Assembly: GCA_033439685.1 (NCBI GenBank)
Contig: JAUEDM010000008.1
Span: 682,001 to 746,000 of the forward strand
From: Apodospora peruviana
Taxonomy: Eukaryota; Ascomycota; Sordariomycetes; Sordariales; Lasiosphaeriaceae
Reading direction: 5' to 3'
Length of the DNA stretch: 64,000 nucleotides
Position numbers and translations under genes: made by a program. The first letter of the stretch is position 1; every line of letters starts with the position of its first letter. A model generated the notes under the pieces. The model made no database searches. It saw only the letters and a program-made list of their open reading frames with translations, and was not told the origin of the DNA. Below are positions 35,389 to 46,943 of the stretch, piece by piece.

Positions 35389-35695
35389 CAGCGTCCTTTT
35401 TCTGGGAGAAGTTCATTCATGCAAGAGCGTTTAGAGCGTATAGACTGATCCATGGACCATATTGTCCCTTTCAAAGAGCCAACTGGAGAGTCTAACACGC
35501 TTGCAGGGTTCTTTCTCCTAAACTAATTATGCATTCATGCCCCCTGGCCTTATCTTGAGAAGACATGGACGTAAGGCTCGACCATTGCCAGTCTGTCTGT
35601 CACGCCATGGTCGTGATTCAGTATTCGCTGCTATATATAAGAAAAAGTAAGAAAGAATACAAAAAGAAAACAAAGTAATTAATTGTTGCTTCATA
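35389..35695. other. Intergenic region before tRNA-Gly
   Basis: 3' flank of the MoeA-like gene. The A-rich stretch at 35639-35680 reads as a T-rich region downstream of the minus-strand tRNA, consistent with RNA polymerase III termination. Confidence 0.4.
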
Positions 35696-35766
35696 TGCGT
35701 CAGCCGCGAATCGAACGCGGGGCCCATCGATGGCAACGATGGATTTTACCACTAAACCACTGACGC
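35696..35766 (-). tRNA. tRNA-Gly (GCC)
   Basis: A 71-nt cloverleaf on the minus strand. Acceptor GCGTCAG pairs with CTGACGC, with discriminator A. The D-arm holds the A box (TGGTTTAGTGG), the anticodon loop TTGCCAT shows anticodon GCC flanked by a CATCG/CGATG stem, and the T-arm holds the B box (CGTTCGATTCG). No intron. Confidence 0.95.
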
Positions 35767-36611
35767 GAACATAAACTTTTAAAAAAGGATCGTAGTTTAA
35801 GACAGGGGGGCCACTTCCAAGTTTGCCCTCCACAGTTTGGTACAACCTAGGTGCCTTATTTATCGTCGTTTTACAGGATACAAGGTCATACGAATGAGAG
35901 TAGACAACAGCATCACTACAGGTGTCGATCATGTACGGTACTTTCAATAACAACTGTCGTCTTACCTTATCAATCCTTCTTTTCTTGGCTGTTTCTTCCC
36001 GTCTTCTAGTCTGTTGATCTTGATAAGCTTATTCGTAAAGTGTGGGATTCATCTTGGCTTGTTATCTGTCGGCCACCGGCGAGAACTTGGCGGCTCAGCC
36101 GCACTGAGAGTGAGTTGCATTTACAAATCAACGTTTTTGTCTCAGAAACCTTGGAACCAGACACCTGGACCCTCCGAACCTGCTTGTTGTCGCATGTGAT
36201 GATACGTCGGTGGTCGGTTGTCGGGAGTTAAAACTTGCGGGTTCAACATTTGGGGATCTGGCACTGCATGGTACTTGTACGACCAAAAGACAAAGCCGAT
36301 TTCTACTGGCTGGTTCGCCAACTACACACCACATCCTCTTGAACACAGCCCTACCAAAGTCCCTACCAAAGAGCAAATGCGGGAACGATGCGTCACTGTC
36401 AACAGATTTTCCCAACGCCACAACCTGGTCCTAGCCAATAACACACCGTCCCGTCACGGAGTTTAGGGACGACATTTAGCCCGCTGGAGACGGCTCATGA
36501 AAAGCCAAACAAGCGAATGCGAATTCGAGATCGTTGAGGCTGCCGCTTCCCGGACGATCGGAACCACACTGGTTAGATGCCAAATAATTAATACAACATC
36601 GGCTAGCCCCC
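35767..36611. other. Intergenic region
   Basis: Upstream flank of tRNA-Gly and of the DUF4188 gene. No supported gene. Confidence 0.4.
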
Positions 36612-36620
36612 TTTAAATAA
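36612..36620 (+). promoter_or_regulatory. Putative TATA-like element of the DUF4188 gene
   Basis: TTTAAATAA lies about 85 bases upstream of the start codon at 36706, just before a pyrimidine-rich leader. Confidence 0.35.
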
Positions 36621-36705
36621 CACTTCCCATGTTTCTTTCATTCCTTCTGTCTGTCATACCTTCAATTTCGATTTACACAACAGTTTCATTGATTCCGGCG
36701 CAGAA

Positions 36706-37856
36706 ATGACCTTCGAACTCAAGCCCATACCCGTTGACCCGCGCCCACCGAAAGAAAACAATGGATCACTGGCAGGGACTCAGGTACCTACATACAGACT
36801 GTCCCGACTTTCCGCCACGAGTTAGCAACTAATGAAATAAAATTCCGTTGCACAGGGAATCAAGGACAATTTTACCCTCTCAACCTGGCTTCTCGTCGGC
36901 GCGTTCCTCCACGGCATCGCTTCCCTCGTCTTACCGAGCCGCTATGCCTTGCTTCCGGTCCTGGTGCTACTGCTCCATCGCATCATCAGTACGATGCTTA
37001 TGTACTTTGGCGTGACACGCAACATCGCGATGGATGGAGTTCACATCGGCCGGTTCTCGGCGCTGATACCGGGGAAGGATGGGACGCCGCCAACGGGCAT
37101 GGCGGATCGGGATATCGGCGTCATAATGCTGGCTACGCGGTCGAATCAGTCAGTAATACACGTTGGGATCTTCTGGCATGGTCGCGCTGACAGTTGTTAT
37201 GTCAGCCCGTTGGGCGTATTTGGACCCGGATACAACCAGATTGGCGAGTTCATGAGTGAGATGCAAGCGGATCTCCATAAGCATGCGGACGAACTTGGCT
37301 GTGAGTACCAACTACCATCTCGTTTTCGGTTTTGTTTAATGGTAGATGAAGGAAAGTCGTCTGACTTTGGTATAATCACAGTCCTGGGCTCCACGGCGTG
37401 GGTTAACCTCGGCGAGCGCGCGACAAGCAACCAGATCATGGTGATCTGCTACTTCCGGTCGGCGCAGGCGATACACGACTACGCGCATGGGCCGGTGCAC
37501 CGCCGCGCCTGGAACTGGTGGAACAGTATCGTGAAGACGCATCCGCACCTAAGCATCATGCACGAGATGTACCACGTCCCGAAGAAAAACTGGGAGAATA
37601 TCTATGTTAATTATCATGTTACGAGTCTTGGTAAGTCTTCTTCCCGAATCTGAGATCTCTCTGGCTTGTAATACAACCACGGAATGACTGACGAGTTGTG
37701 TGTTCAGCGAATATGGGTGCGAGAATGAATATGAACGGCGAGTCGCTGAGACCACTGTTTGATGCGAGTAGGGGTGCGTTGCGAACTTCGAAAGGTCGCA
37801 TGGGCAGCGGGGATGGCACTGATAATGAGAAATATGAGAAGACGGCGGAGAGATGA
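36706..37856 (+). CDS. DUF4188 (monooxygenase-related) membrane protein
   Basis: Rebuilt from exons 36706-36783, 36856-37300, 37382-37630 and 37708-37856, all GT-AG, 306 residues. Two hydrophobic segments near the N-terminus (WLLVGAFLHGIASLVL; ALLPVLVLLLHRIIS) are followed by the DUF4188 core (VIMLATRSNQ; WVNLGERATSNQIMVICYFRS; AHGPVHRRAWNWW; HEMYHVPKKNWENIYVNY). The core is a dimeric alpha+beta barrel-like fold related to antibiotic-biosynthesis monooxygenases; no reaction is established. The second intron is 81 nt, a multiple of three with no stop, so its retention would insert 27 residues in frame. The domain consensus without the insert supports splicing. The gene is convergent with the acetolactate decarboxylase relic, about 70 bases away. 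Confidence 0.82.
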
Positions 37857-37925
37857 GACGGATATCTTCTGTTTCATTTTCTGATTTAGACTTTGTTGGG
37901 AGAGTTATAGAAGATAATCACAAAC

Positions 37926-38641
37926 TCAGCCCTCACACGCCTCAATCTCCTTTGCATCGCCCGCCAGCGTAGCGTCGTTAAACTACTCGTCCTCCGTCGG
38001 CAGCTCCAGATGAAACTTGGACAACGACGCTGCCTGCACATCGACCTCGCCCTCCGTCTCCAACGCCAAGATGTGTCCGCCGCGCTGGCGGTCCTCGCTG
38101 ATGAAGTGAAGATGGTTGCCCACCACATTGATGCCCGTGACGTACTCAGGGGCGCGAAACCCGATCACGGTCCCGCGTATCGAGTGGAACGTGTGCGTGG
38201 TCTGGCGCTCGACGGCGCCGGGCATCTGGTCGCGGGGCGAGCCCTGCCCGGCCGCGGTCCGGACGTGCACCGAGGAAAACAGGCCGTCCATGCGGAAGGC
38301 GAGAAAATGGTTCCGTCCGGAGGGAAATACACTCTCCAAAAGATCGGCGAGGTCTTGCTTGGCTTTTAGGCTTGCTTTTGTCTTGACTGTAGGCTGGAAC
38401 CGCGTGGCGGAGGCAAACGGGGTCATGGTGTTTCGGGGGGGATCGATGGGAATTATGGATCCGTCGGCCTTCATCTGGAAGACTTGCCGTCTAGGACGAT
38501 CATCTCGCCGTCCATGTGGCGGAAGGTGCCGAGGCCGTGGTCGCCGTAGGCGAGGATCGTGGAGATGGGAACGCCGTGCGAGGCGACGCCGTCCATGAGG
38601 GCCGAGACGATGGAGTACTGGTGGATTTCGTTGTGGGCCAT
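37926..38641 (-). pseudogene. Alpha-acetolactate decarboxylase, broken by a frameshift and a late stop
   Basis: The ATG at 38641 opens a frame reading MAHNEIHQYS, SALMDGVASHG and GDHGLGTFRHMDGEM, which stops a few codons after GGC AAG near 38484. The family sequence continues in the next frame (VFQMKADGSIIP onward), so one G appears lost at GGCAAGTCTTCC (38482-38490). The second lesion is TAG at 37983-37985, after LPTEDE, followed in the same frame by 18 codons (FNDATLAGDAKEIEACEG) and TGA at 37926-37928, matching the family's C-terminus. Metal-site blocks remain (HTFHSIRG; NHLHFISEDRQRGGH). The enzyme makes acetoin from acetolactate. Two independent lesions favour a true pseudogene over a single sequence error. 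Confidence 0.8.
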
Positions 38642-39376
38642 TTTCGTAATAATTTGGCTGTTTGTTCTTTGAAAGGATATGTGGCACGAAATAAGTGGGC
38701 ACTGAATGCGCTGAAATGACTGATCTAGAGAGGGCGAGCAAGAAAGGGGGTTTCCGGAGCTCTTATATAGAGCCAGAGAGCTTCAGGGAGCTTACGTAAC
38801 CCCTGTCTTTTGCGCGACAGGATAAAAGGATTGAAATCAGGAATGGTTGTCTGCTCTAAATATGGTGTCGGTGTTGTGTTTGGTTACCCGCGGGAAGCCG
38901 CATTTCTGTGTCTCCATCCAGTCCATGCCAGTGGCGCTGAAAGAGACGGGACCTCACCGTGAAAGGTTCGGGCCGTAATTAGCGCCGCGTGCGCTGCTTC
39001 CCAACTACGTCCGGTACCGGGAATTCCGGAAACAACCTGACTCATCATGGCATCTCGGATATCATTTTGCCACCGTCGGTAACATTTCGCTTCCTGAGTT
39101 GACTGATGTCATGACAACAGATCCATCTCCATCCTCATATAAGCGGAAAGCACGGCTCCACCACGAAATTCTTCTGCTGAACAAGAACCACCAAAAAGCA
39201 CGGAGCAGTGAGTATATCAAGAGGCCATTTATTTGACTGGGTAATAACTGTCCATTTCTACAACAAAAAAATGGGGAGAATTACCACTTACAAATGAAAC
39301 AGAGGTGATGCTTTTTCCCAACATAAAAAAATGAATGCCTCCAACGTCGTAGACCGTCCAAAAGCGTCTCTCTCAT
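38642..39376. other. Intergenic region upstream of the acetolactate decarboxylase relic
   Basis: A TATATAA element on the minus strand (38763-38769) sits about 120 bases upstream of the relic's ATG, so the promoter looks intact. No other gene is supported. Confidence 0.45.
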
Positions 39377-40101
39377 TTAGCAACGCCTCCACTGGACGTC
39401 CACGACTGGAGGCGTATCCACTGTGAACCGGGCCGTATCACGGACGTTATCGGGGTCCAGGTGGGCGTCGGCATTGATGTTGAGGATGCTCTCGCTGCCG
39501 CAGGGCGACCAAACCGCATTGGCACCAACGAACTTGGCGACATGGACGTACTTTCCGTCAAACGGACCGCCGATGGTCTTGGTGGAGGTCGCCTACCAGA
39601 TTAAAGGAGACGGTGTGTCAACATACAAGGTACTTCCATCACCCAAAAGGCCGAAGAGGAAATAGAAAAGCGTTGGAGAGTTCATTGAGAAAGACATACT
39701 TGATTTGTCTCGCCTCCAAAGTAGATGATGGCGTTTGAGCTGCCCGATACACCACCTGGCAGTTGGGCGGACCCGGTGTACTCGGCCTCGGTGACGGAGA
39801 ACTGCCATCCCGAGGAGTAGCGGATCTTGAGGGCGATCTGGCAGTTCCTGCGGTTGTAGGCAGGACTGGTTCCCGGACCAGACTGCGCAACGAGGCTGCC
39901 ATGGGGCAGGCCAAAGGTCTTGCCGTCGGAGGAAAATGGCCCCGTGATGGTCGAGGCGGAACACCCAGAACCGGCGTAGGCAATGCTGGCTACCCGAACC
40001 TCGTCTGGGGAGGATGAAGCAGCTCGGCGGTTCGCGTCGACTTCTGTGGGAAGCCCAGCAGCCAAACCGGCGAAGATGGGGAGGATCTGAGAGAAATGCA
40101 T
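39377..40101 (-). CDS. Small secreted protein, DUF4360 family
   Basis: Two exons, 40101-39700 and 39592-39377, with a 107-nt intron (GTATGT/TAG), the longest in the window; 205 residues. The start at 40101 (MHFSQILPIFAGLAAGLP) opens with a signal peptide; an upstream in-frame extension has no ATG. The mature protein shows DUF4360 hallmarks: SGCSASTITGPFSSDGKTF, RRNCQIALKIRY, GWQFSVTEAEYTG, then KTIGGPFDGKYV and WSPCGSESILNINADA in exon 2. Four conserved cysteines suggest two disulfides. The family is small, secreted and of unknown function, and is often considered effector-like in plant-associated fungi. A TATA-like GATATAGA lies on the minus strand near 40202-40209. Confidence 0.85.
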
Positions 40102-41886
40102 TTTGATCGTGTTAATCAACGAGAAGAAGAGTATACACAGATCTGATCTTGGTAATGAGAGTTGATGTCGAGAAGAGTTCTTGGGGTGAGGATGCAAGGT
40201 CTATATCATGTCCATCAGTGACTGTTCAAAACGACGCAACAACGTGGACCGTCTAGAACCCCTTTTTGCCCTTGTCGTATGATAGTCTCGCTACATGCAA
40301 TGAGTTCCAAACGACACATGCGTTCCTGATGCAATATAATTTCGTCTAATGGGGTTTAATCGTCAACGCTGGGGCGGACCAATGGGCTGGGTTGGGGCAA
40401 ATAGCCTTAATATACCAAATAAACCTTATCTGTCCTAGGAACGGAGGGTCGGAGCCAAATGTATCTAGACTTTACATACGCAGCACATAAACGTTTATTT
40501 TTAGCTTGTTCAAGCTTCCATCATCTAGCAACAGTAACCGGGGACATGGCGCCCGTTGATCTCGAGCCGAGGTGGTTGTGGAAAGAGAATCCAAATGCTT
40601 CTGGCCAGCTCCGGGTCCGTGTTTGTAATCCGGCAAAACGGACAACCGTTTGAGAAGGGTGACATTGCGTTCGCAGATGTGATTTACACTTCTCTGAAAA
40701 GCACCAACGGAAGAATACAGCGAGTGTGCTTGATCTTTATCGCTGCTCGGGACCGGAGAGCAGGACTTGCCAAGACGAAAACCCATCCGAGATCTCTTTC
40801 GACCACACTCTTTTCCGCCAAGACTGCTCGCAATTCTCCTACCCATCTTGACGGCAGCCAAGCGAGAATGGTGTCGAGTAAGTCCGGCGCCCGCGTTGAT
40901 TCTTTTGGATATGAAGAGCAAGTCATCCTTATCTGAATTGCGGTTAACCTCATCTTGCAAATTATTTGGCTTGGACAAACCATGCCTGGTCTCATTGAAG
41001 AAAGATCTAACTCTGGTCTTTGGAGGTTTTGCCGTTCAAGTGATGTAGATAGCGAGCGGTAAGAACTTAAGCTGTCGTTGCCAGGATAATCATCGATCAA
41101 GGGAGGAATACAGAGGACGGAATTCACGACCAATGAGTTACTTGGGATTCCCATCCTCAAGGGGCTGCTCATTCAGGTGCACATGGTAAGAGTATACGAC
41201 TGTATAGTGGTGTTACGAAAATTGTCCTCCGCGCGCACTCGATTGCCAGCAACTCAGGGGCCATCAAGTTTAGTCACTCCCAGAATGCTGTAGAAGATGT
41301 CATCAATAAACTGGACAAATGAGCCCTATTGGTCAAGCTCCTGCTCAAGTAAGGACCATGTAGATCGACGTCCCGTTTAGCCTTTTCGAGGACACGAGTG
41401 CACGGGCTAATAATATATAGCGTGATTCGTTTCCAACGAGCATCCGTTCACATTCTCTGCTGCGAAGATGCAGCGGGGAACAAGGGGTTGAAACGCTTTC
41501 TAGCCACACCTCCAAAATAGTCAAACACTACCTAGCTAAGGTGCCTGAGGTATACAGTCCTTCAAGCTGAGCACGCGCTCCATTCAACCCCGACATCCAC
41601 CCACCTTCACCTTCCTCGCACGGTCAGTGTACGACACCTTGATCTCAACACCAATTCGCAACCCCTTTTCAACCTGTAACACATTCTTCCTAGCCCCACT
41701 TATTTTCCCCGGATTTCTTTACATATATTCCAAGATGCTCATCACCATTCCCATGGTCGTCCTATGTTGATCTTTTTGATTTCAAAAGCTAAGTAGCCGG
41801 CCCTTCTTCGCTTGGCCTCTCTCTTTCCAACATCCACCGCATTATAATAGGCTTCATTACGTTAGCCTTCAACTTATGTCATAACC
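40102..41886. other. Intergenic region, about 1.8 kb
   Basis: Unassigned open frames lie at 40556-40936 (plus, 126 codons) and 40684-41172 (minus, 162 codons), overlapping each other. Neither shows a domain, signal peptide or splice support, so neither is called. The last 300 bases are a pyrimidine-rich leader of the rhodopsin-like gene. Confidence 0.35.
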
Positions 41887-43191
41887 ATGAGTAGCGGCAA
41901 CATTGAGGGCGACCGGTCACTCGACACCAATATCGCAATATGGATCTTGATCGGCACATCGGCTGTCTTCCTCTTTGTCCGCCTGTGGTGTCGACATTAT
42001 GCTGCAAAACTGTGGTGGGATGACTTGCTTCTTACCATCTCGTGGGCAAGTCCAAGGACATACCGAGGCTTTTTTTTTTTTTTTTGCCCCCTATTGACCA
42101 TTCTCCCATTACCACAGATACTTCTCCTCGTCGCCGGCGTGCTCATAAGCTGGCTCATCGCCGTCGGTCCTACCACCGACCGGTCCACGGGCGCCCAAAA
42201 GCGCTTCTTCTTTCAGCTCCAGAACACATTGATATTGCTGACAACAATCGCCACGAGCTGGACCAAGGTCGCCTTCGCAATTACCTTGATGCGGCTTGCT
42301 CGACACAAGGTCCAGCGATGGTTTCTCTGGTTGATCATGGTAACGGCCAATTTGATCCTCATAACAGGCATCACTTCGACTCTCATCCCGGCCTGCAATG
42401 ACCCGAGAGCACGGTTTCGGCCGGTGCATAAGGTGTGTTGGGAGCTAAAGACACTGCAGTCCCTGGGTGGGGCGACAATTCGTGAGACTTCTTGTCTGTC
42501 CCTTTTGTTCTATACCGATTCTCTTTCGCCGGATTCAGACACTGACTTGCAAATACCTTGTGTGAACAGTTTACGGTGGCGTCATCGACATCCTGCTCGC
42601 TCTCTTTCCTTGGCTTATTCTCCGCCACACGCAGTTGGAGACCCGTGAAAAAATCGGCCTCACCATGGCCATGAGCCTTGGCGCTCTAACAGGCGTCATT
42701 GTCATTCTCCGGACTTTTTACGGGCTGGTGCAGGGTGATTACAACTTTGGTAAGTGACGTTTCCCTTTCTCCCCCATCTCTCCTTGTTTTTTAGCAAGGA
42801 AAGTAAAAAACAGTCAAACAAAGTACATCTCCCTGACACTTCACCAGACTTTATGATTTTCATCTCCATCTTCAACTTCCTCGAACCATCCGTCACTATC
42901 ATCGCTCAGGCCATCCCCATGTTCAGGGTCTTGTTTGTCAATAGTACCGCCCGGAGGGGTGCGTCCGAGTCGTCTGGTTCCAAGCCCTATGCCATATCCG
43001 CGCCGATTTCTGTTTCTGTTTCTTCTTCTTCTTCTTCTTCTTCGTCGCATCAGCAGCAGCAGCAGAGATCGCGGGATGTACTGTCGGCCGCTGCTGCTGC
43101 TGGGAAACCGAGACCTATGTCGATGCTGGAGCGTGAGATTATCTATGATATCTATACCACCGACAGGGAAAGGGGACTTGGGGAAGTTTGA
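41887..43191 (+). CDS. Rhodopsin-like (SAT4/PTH11-type) integral membrane protein
   Basis: Rebuilt from exons 41887-42045, 42118-42481, 42570-42749 and 42848-43191, 348 residues. The first intron appears to use a GC donor (GCAAGT) and ends after a T15 tract and CCACAG; it is 72 nt and stop-free, so unspliced reading would insert 24 residues (including FFFFF) into a membrane helix. About seven hydrophobic segments are visible: IAIWILIGTSAVFLFVRLW, ILLLVAGVLISWLI, LILLTTIATSW, WFLWLIMVTANLILITGI, VIDILLALFPWLIL, AMSLGALTGVIVILRTFY and FLEPSVTIIAQAIPMFRVLF. Signature blocks YAAKLWWDD, the LPW-like ALFPW and EPSVTIIA are typical. The tail has poly-Ser and polyQ from TTC and CAG microsatellites. 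Relatives include surface-sensing Pth11-like proteins; ligand unknown. Confidence 0.83.
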
Positions 43192-44105
43192 CGAGTGATC
43201 ACGGCGGGAACAGACAAGGTTTGATAGGACAGAGATGTATGATTCAAGGAGACAATGGGTATGAGGCTATTAACTCCATATTCGCATGCTATCAGAGGGC
43301 AAAAGTACCTATGTTATGCATATCTCAGCGACCTGCCCTCCAGCCGAACGGGGTTTCAGACTCCACGGTTGCAAGACAGCAGCTGCGGGCCGACTTGCAT
43401 AAGTGACAGTGGTTCCGCAGAGGCTGGACCTTTACAAGAGCACATTGCCCCAAATCCATCGAATTTTTCTCGAAGGAAGGAGTTCGCGTTGGTGACAAGA
43501 AGACTCTAGAGAAGTAGGGTCCCGGTAGGAGTACTCCGAAGTAGCCCTCTATCTATACGAGTGTCTCTGACCGTATGGCATAGATCAAAAAGCGTACTCC
43601 TTGCAAAGTATCTTCAACATTCACATACCTCTTATCTACAGTAAAGGGGAAGAGGGTGCATTTAGACGACTCAAAGAAGAGATTGGCAAGCAAAATCGCT
43701 GTCTTGCCAATCTGTGCTCCACCGACCCGCGCATAATAAGAAGCACCCTGAGAATGCCAAAGGCGGCCTAACAGTCAATTCTTACCACTAGCTTCTCAAC
43801 AGCCCTAAGTTCATCCAATAGTGCCATCTGCCCGAGAGCCACCTGCTCTAGATCAAGGGGAATCCCGGTAAAGGCAAGACCATATTACTATGTAGTATTA
43901 TCAACGAATTAGAGCGAGCAATTATAGCTAATGGAAGCTGCCATACCTCGAATAACTTCTAAAATGCCAATTGGCCGCCCCCCACGCAAACTTACCGACA
44001 TCCCACTGCGAAATGGCCCTTCGGTCGACTCGTCATCGTCGTTGTCATCGAATATCGTCCGCCACTCTGCACGCGCCCGCCAGTCGAAATGAGTTCACGA
44101 CCGGC
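43192..44105. other. Intergenic region between convergent genes
   Basis: No supported gene. On the minus strand just past the DUF3431 stop, a short coding-like stretch (WRTIFDDNDDDESTEG) reads in another frame, which could mean a missed terminal exon; no splice-site combination in phase was found. Confidence 0.4.
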
Positions 44106-45152
44106 TCAAAGACGCCATGTCATATACCTGTCGCCCTCACGTATCGCCTCATCAAGTCGTGCCTTGAGAGATCGCTCAAGGCCATCAATCGCGACCCTCA
44201 TTTTATCCGTCTCGTCTCCAGGAGATGATGCCATGGCTATCAAATACTCATCCATCATCGTCTTCAGGCGCTCCCCCTCGGCAACCCAATCCCTCATCTT
44301 GTCCGCAGACCCAAAACAGACCCCGAAGCCGTCGCAGTAACAGCTCGACACATCGGGACACCAGACTCCTTCACCCGTGAATAGGTACTGCCACATGTGC
44401 TCAAATACCCGCCCAGACATGTAACTCGACAGCTCCGTGTTGATCAGCCATGAGCGGTACTGCTCCCACCTCTCCAAAGGTGTCGCCCGGATGCGATACC
44501 CGGAGACGGCAAACTGCGCGCAGCAGGCCTGTCCCATAGCGGTCGGCATTTTGGAGTTCGGATGGATCTCGGCCCACGCCTTGCGAAAGTTTGTCGTTTC
44601 GTCCTCGGCGGGGCCGGCCTGGTGAGGATCGTCGTCGATCCAGACAGGACAGCCTGGCTCCCAGTCACATCGCAGATTGACGTAGCCTTCCCGCTCGACG
44701 CGGACGCCGTTCAGCCGCCTGATTAGAGCAGCAGCGCTGCCTTGATCGAGAAACATGGGGTTGTGCCACGCGGCCTTGTGCGCGTGGCTGAATATCGCGA
44801 TGTCGGGAAGATGGGCGTAGTGGTCGATGATGTACGTCAGGTAGGTCATTGCCTCGTTGCCCTTGTTCATCGGAAGGTCATTACCGTCGGCTTCATAGAT
44901 GGCAGTGTGAAGGCCCGGCAGGTCGCGGGCGATCCAAGTGACGGATTCGTGCGTCATCTTGGCCACGACCAGGACTATGCTGAAGTTTTGTTGCATGGCG
45001 CGGATGAGCTTGTTGTCGTTGGTGACGGCGGCAGAGGGCTGATCCTGGGTAGGCGGAGGGAAGATGGGTTTGTGCTGACGGACGAAGAACGCCACGCAAA
45101 CACCCAGGAATAGGGCCAGAATCAAATACGCTCGAAGCGGTCGGCGCGCCAT
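44106..45152 (-). CDS. DUF3431 family type II membrane protein
   Basis: About 348 residues. I chose the start at 45152 (MARRPLRAYLILALFLGVCVAFF) because a signal-anchor follows at once; the in-frame extension to 45296 is not typical of the family. The lumenal or extracellular domain has DUF3431 blocks: IVLVVAKMTHESVTWI, AIYEADGNDLPMNKGNEAMTYLTYI, PDIAIFSHAHKAAWHN, AQFAVSGYRIRATPLERWEQYR and MWQYLFTGEGVWCPDVSSCYCDGFGVC. The order (a D-x-N-D-like block, an H-x-H pair, a conserved W-P/H end) suggests a glycosyltransferase-like fold, but no activity is established. The final residues after the last block are variable, and a terminal exon could be missing. Confidence 0.8.
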   Translation of the reverse strand: MARRPLRAYLILALFLGVCVAFFVRQHKPIFPPPTQDQPSAAVTNDNKLIRAMQQNFSIVLVVAKMTHESVTWIARDLPGLHTAIYEADGNDLPMNKGNEAMTYLTYIIDHYAHLPDIAIFSHAHKAAWHNPMFLDQGSAAALIRRLNGVRVEREGYVNLRCDWEPGCPVWIDDDPHQAGPAEDETTNFRKAWAEIHPNSKMPTAMGQACCAQFAVSGYRIRATPLERWEQYRSWLINTELSSYMSGRVFEHMWQYLFTGEGVWCPDVSSCYCDGFGVCFGSADKMRDWVAEGERLKTMMDEYLIAMASSPGDETDKMRVAIDGLERSLKARLDEAIREGDRYMTWRL

Positions 45153-45652
45153 CGCGATGAGAAGGCATGCAAGAGACAGCAGATCGTCATGTTCTACTAC
45201 GACGATGAGTGCCCTCGTTTCACAGGTAGCGCCGCTATGGCGTAGACTTGAGGATTTTATCCAGGTCGCTTGGGCAGCTCTGTTCCATACCGGCACTGGG
45301 CGTAATCAGACGTCTGTATTTTGTACGGAGTGTTCATTTGGGGGCAAAATCCACGGGGTGGGCATTATCCAACACGCCGATCAGCGCTTGATAACCAAAG
45401 GTCGCGAAATAGGGGCCGACCAATCAGTGTTGCCCGTGGCGTCGATAGTTGTTGATGGGATAGACAACGGCTAGACCATTTTAAGCATATTAAAGTCCAG
45501 GGCTCACCTCGGCATGCCAATTCCAAATCCCATTTTCTTGAAGCCTCCATGGACGACATGCTACCTGTTTGCCCTCGGCTTGAAAGTTCTGGTTGGTTTG
45601 ATGGGATCGTAAGCGCGACTCGACAGCACAAGACAGGCGCATCAACATCATC
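45153..45652. other. Divergent promoter region
   Basis: This is shared upstream sequence of the DUF3431 gene (minus) and the polyQ membrane-protein gene (plus). No operator was recognised. Confidence 0.4.
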
Positions 45653-46943
45653 ATGTTCACAACACATCGACTACTGCAACTCCTCCTGCTCGCAGTGATG
45701 ATGCACCGCGTCCGAGGAAATGTGCCCCGCGAAACCAACACTTACCCCCCGCTGACGACCGTCTTCACGCCCCCGCCAGACGAGTCGTGCATGCCAACCT
45801 TCACGTACACTGGATCATCGTCCGGCACATCGCTATGGCTCGACTATGCCGTCTATGATGGGCCCTTCACATGCTATCCGCCGCTCTGGCGCGATGAGTT
45901 TGGCACATTCAGTCCGGGTCTCTGCCCAAGAGCGTACACGACCGCGTCGTCGTTCACCACCAGCGGGACCATGGGCGCGATCTGCTGTTCCTCGTACGTC
46001 TCTCTCTCGCGGAGACCTGAACAGATTCGCGATATGGCCCCGTGACATTGCTAACCCTTGCTGTCCGATTAGGGGCTTCGAGCACCTCGGCACACAAATC
46101 GGCGGATGGTGCGGCCGCGCGATACCGACGCCGACCCCGGCGCTGTGGGTATCCGATACCGTCACCAGCACGTTGACCTTCACCTCCGCGACGGGCCTGG
46201 TCCGGCAGGTAGTCGTCCTGTGGCAGGAAAGCGATTTATCCGTACTCGCGCTTGCGACGACGAGCGCTGCAACCACCACCCCGAAGTCGACCTCCCCTCC
46301 GAGTTCAACAACCCCTTCATCGACGTCCTCTACCCCACCCGAACCAGCAAGCAGCGGCGGCTTGGGCACAGCCGCCAAAGCAGGTATCGGTGCCGGCGTG
46401 GCGCTAGCAGCCCTAATCGCCGCGGCAGTTCTGGCCTTTTTCATCTGGAAGAGGAGACGTGGTCAGCAACAGTCGGCGCCGGAACAGCCGTCTGTCGCTG
46501 AACTGCCCAACAACCCCGCCCAGCAGCAGCATATGCCTGCCGAGGCTGACAGTGGAGTGCCCGAGGAGAAGAAACACGAGCTTGCTGGGGGTGGGTACTA
46601 TGATAATGGACAGACGCAGCAGCCGCAGGTACAGGAGCTTTCAGGGCAGCCCTGGACGGCGGAACTTGGCGGTGGAGGCGGGAATACGCACGAACTACCA
46701 GTGGATGCTACTGGGGGTATGGATTATATACCGCCACCTCAGCAGCAATGGGTGCCAGCGGCGGAACCGCAGCAGCAGCATAATGAGGAGCAACAGCAGC
46801 AGCAACAGTGGCAGCAGCAGCCGTGGCAATCAGCGCACATGGCAAGCGCGCAGGATGCCGAAATGAGGTGGTTGGAGGAGGAGGAGGCGAGGATACAGGC
46901 TCGCAAGGCTCAGCTGTTGATGAATAGGGTTGTTAACTCATAG
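45653..46943 (+). CDS. Single-pass membrane protein with Ser/Thr-rich linker and polyQ cytoplasmic tail
   Basis: Two exons, 45653-45993 and 46073-46943, intron of 79 nt (GTACGT/TAG), 403 residues. Signal peptide (LLQLLLLAVMMHRVRG), an ectodomain with paired Cys (CYPPLW, GLCPRAY, GAICCSSG, GGWCGRA), a Thr/Ser/Pro-rich linker, one transmembrane span (AGIGAGVALAALIAAAVLAFFIW) with KRRRG stop-transfer, and a tail of about 150 residues rich in Gln (runs up to seven). The same architecture is found in the gene at 22319-23496, but I see no sequence match between them. The cysteine pattern resembles uncharacterised ascomycete surface proteins with roles guessed in wall sensing. Function unknown. Confidence 0.78.

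Noticed and set aside
38482..38490. Reading GTCTTCCAG in the acetolactate decarboxylase gene as an intron
   Set aside because: Nine bases are far too few for a spliceosomal intron; a one-base deletion explains the frame change.
44437..45113. Plus-strand open frames over the DUF3431 gene
   Set aside because: They are antisense shadows of the DUF3431 coding sequence.
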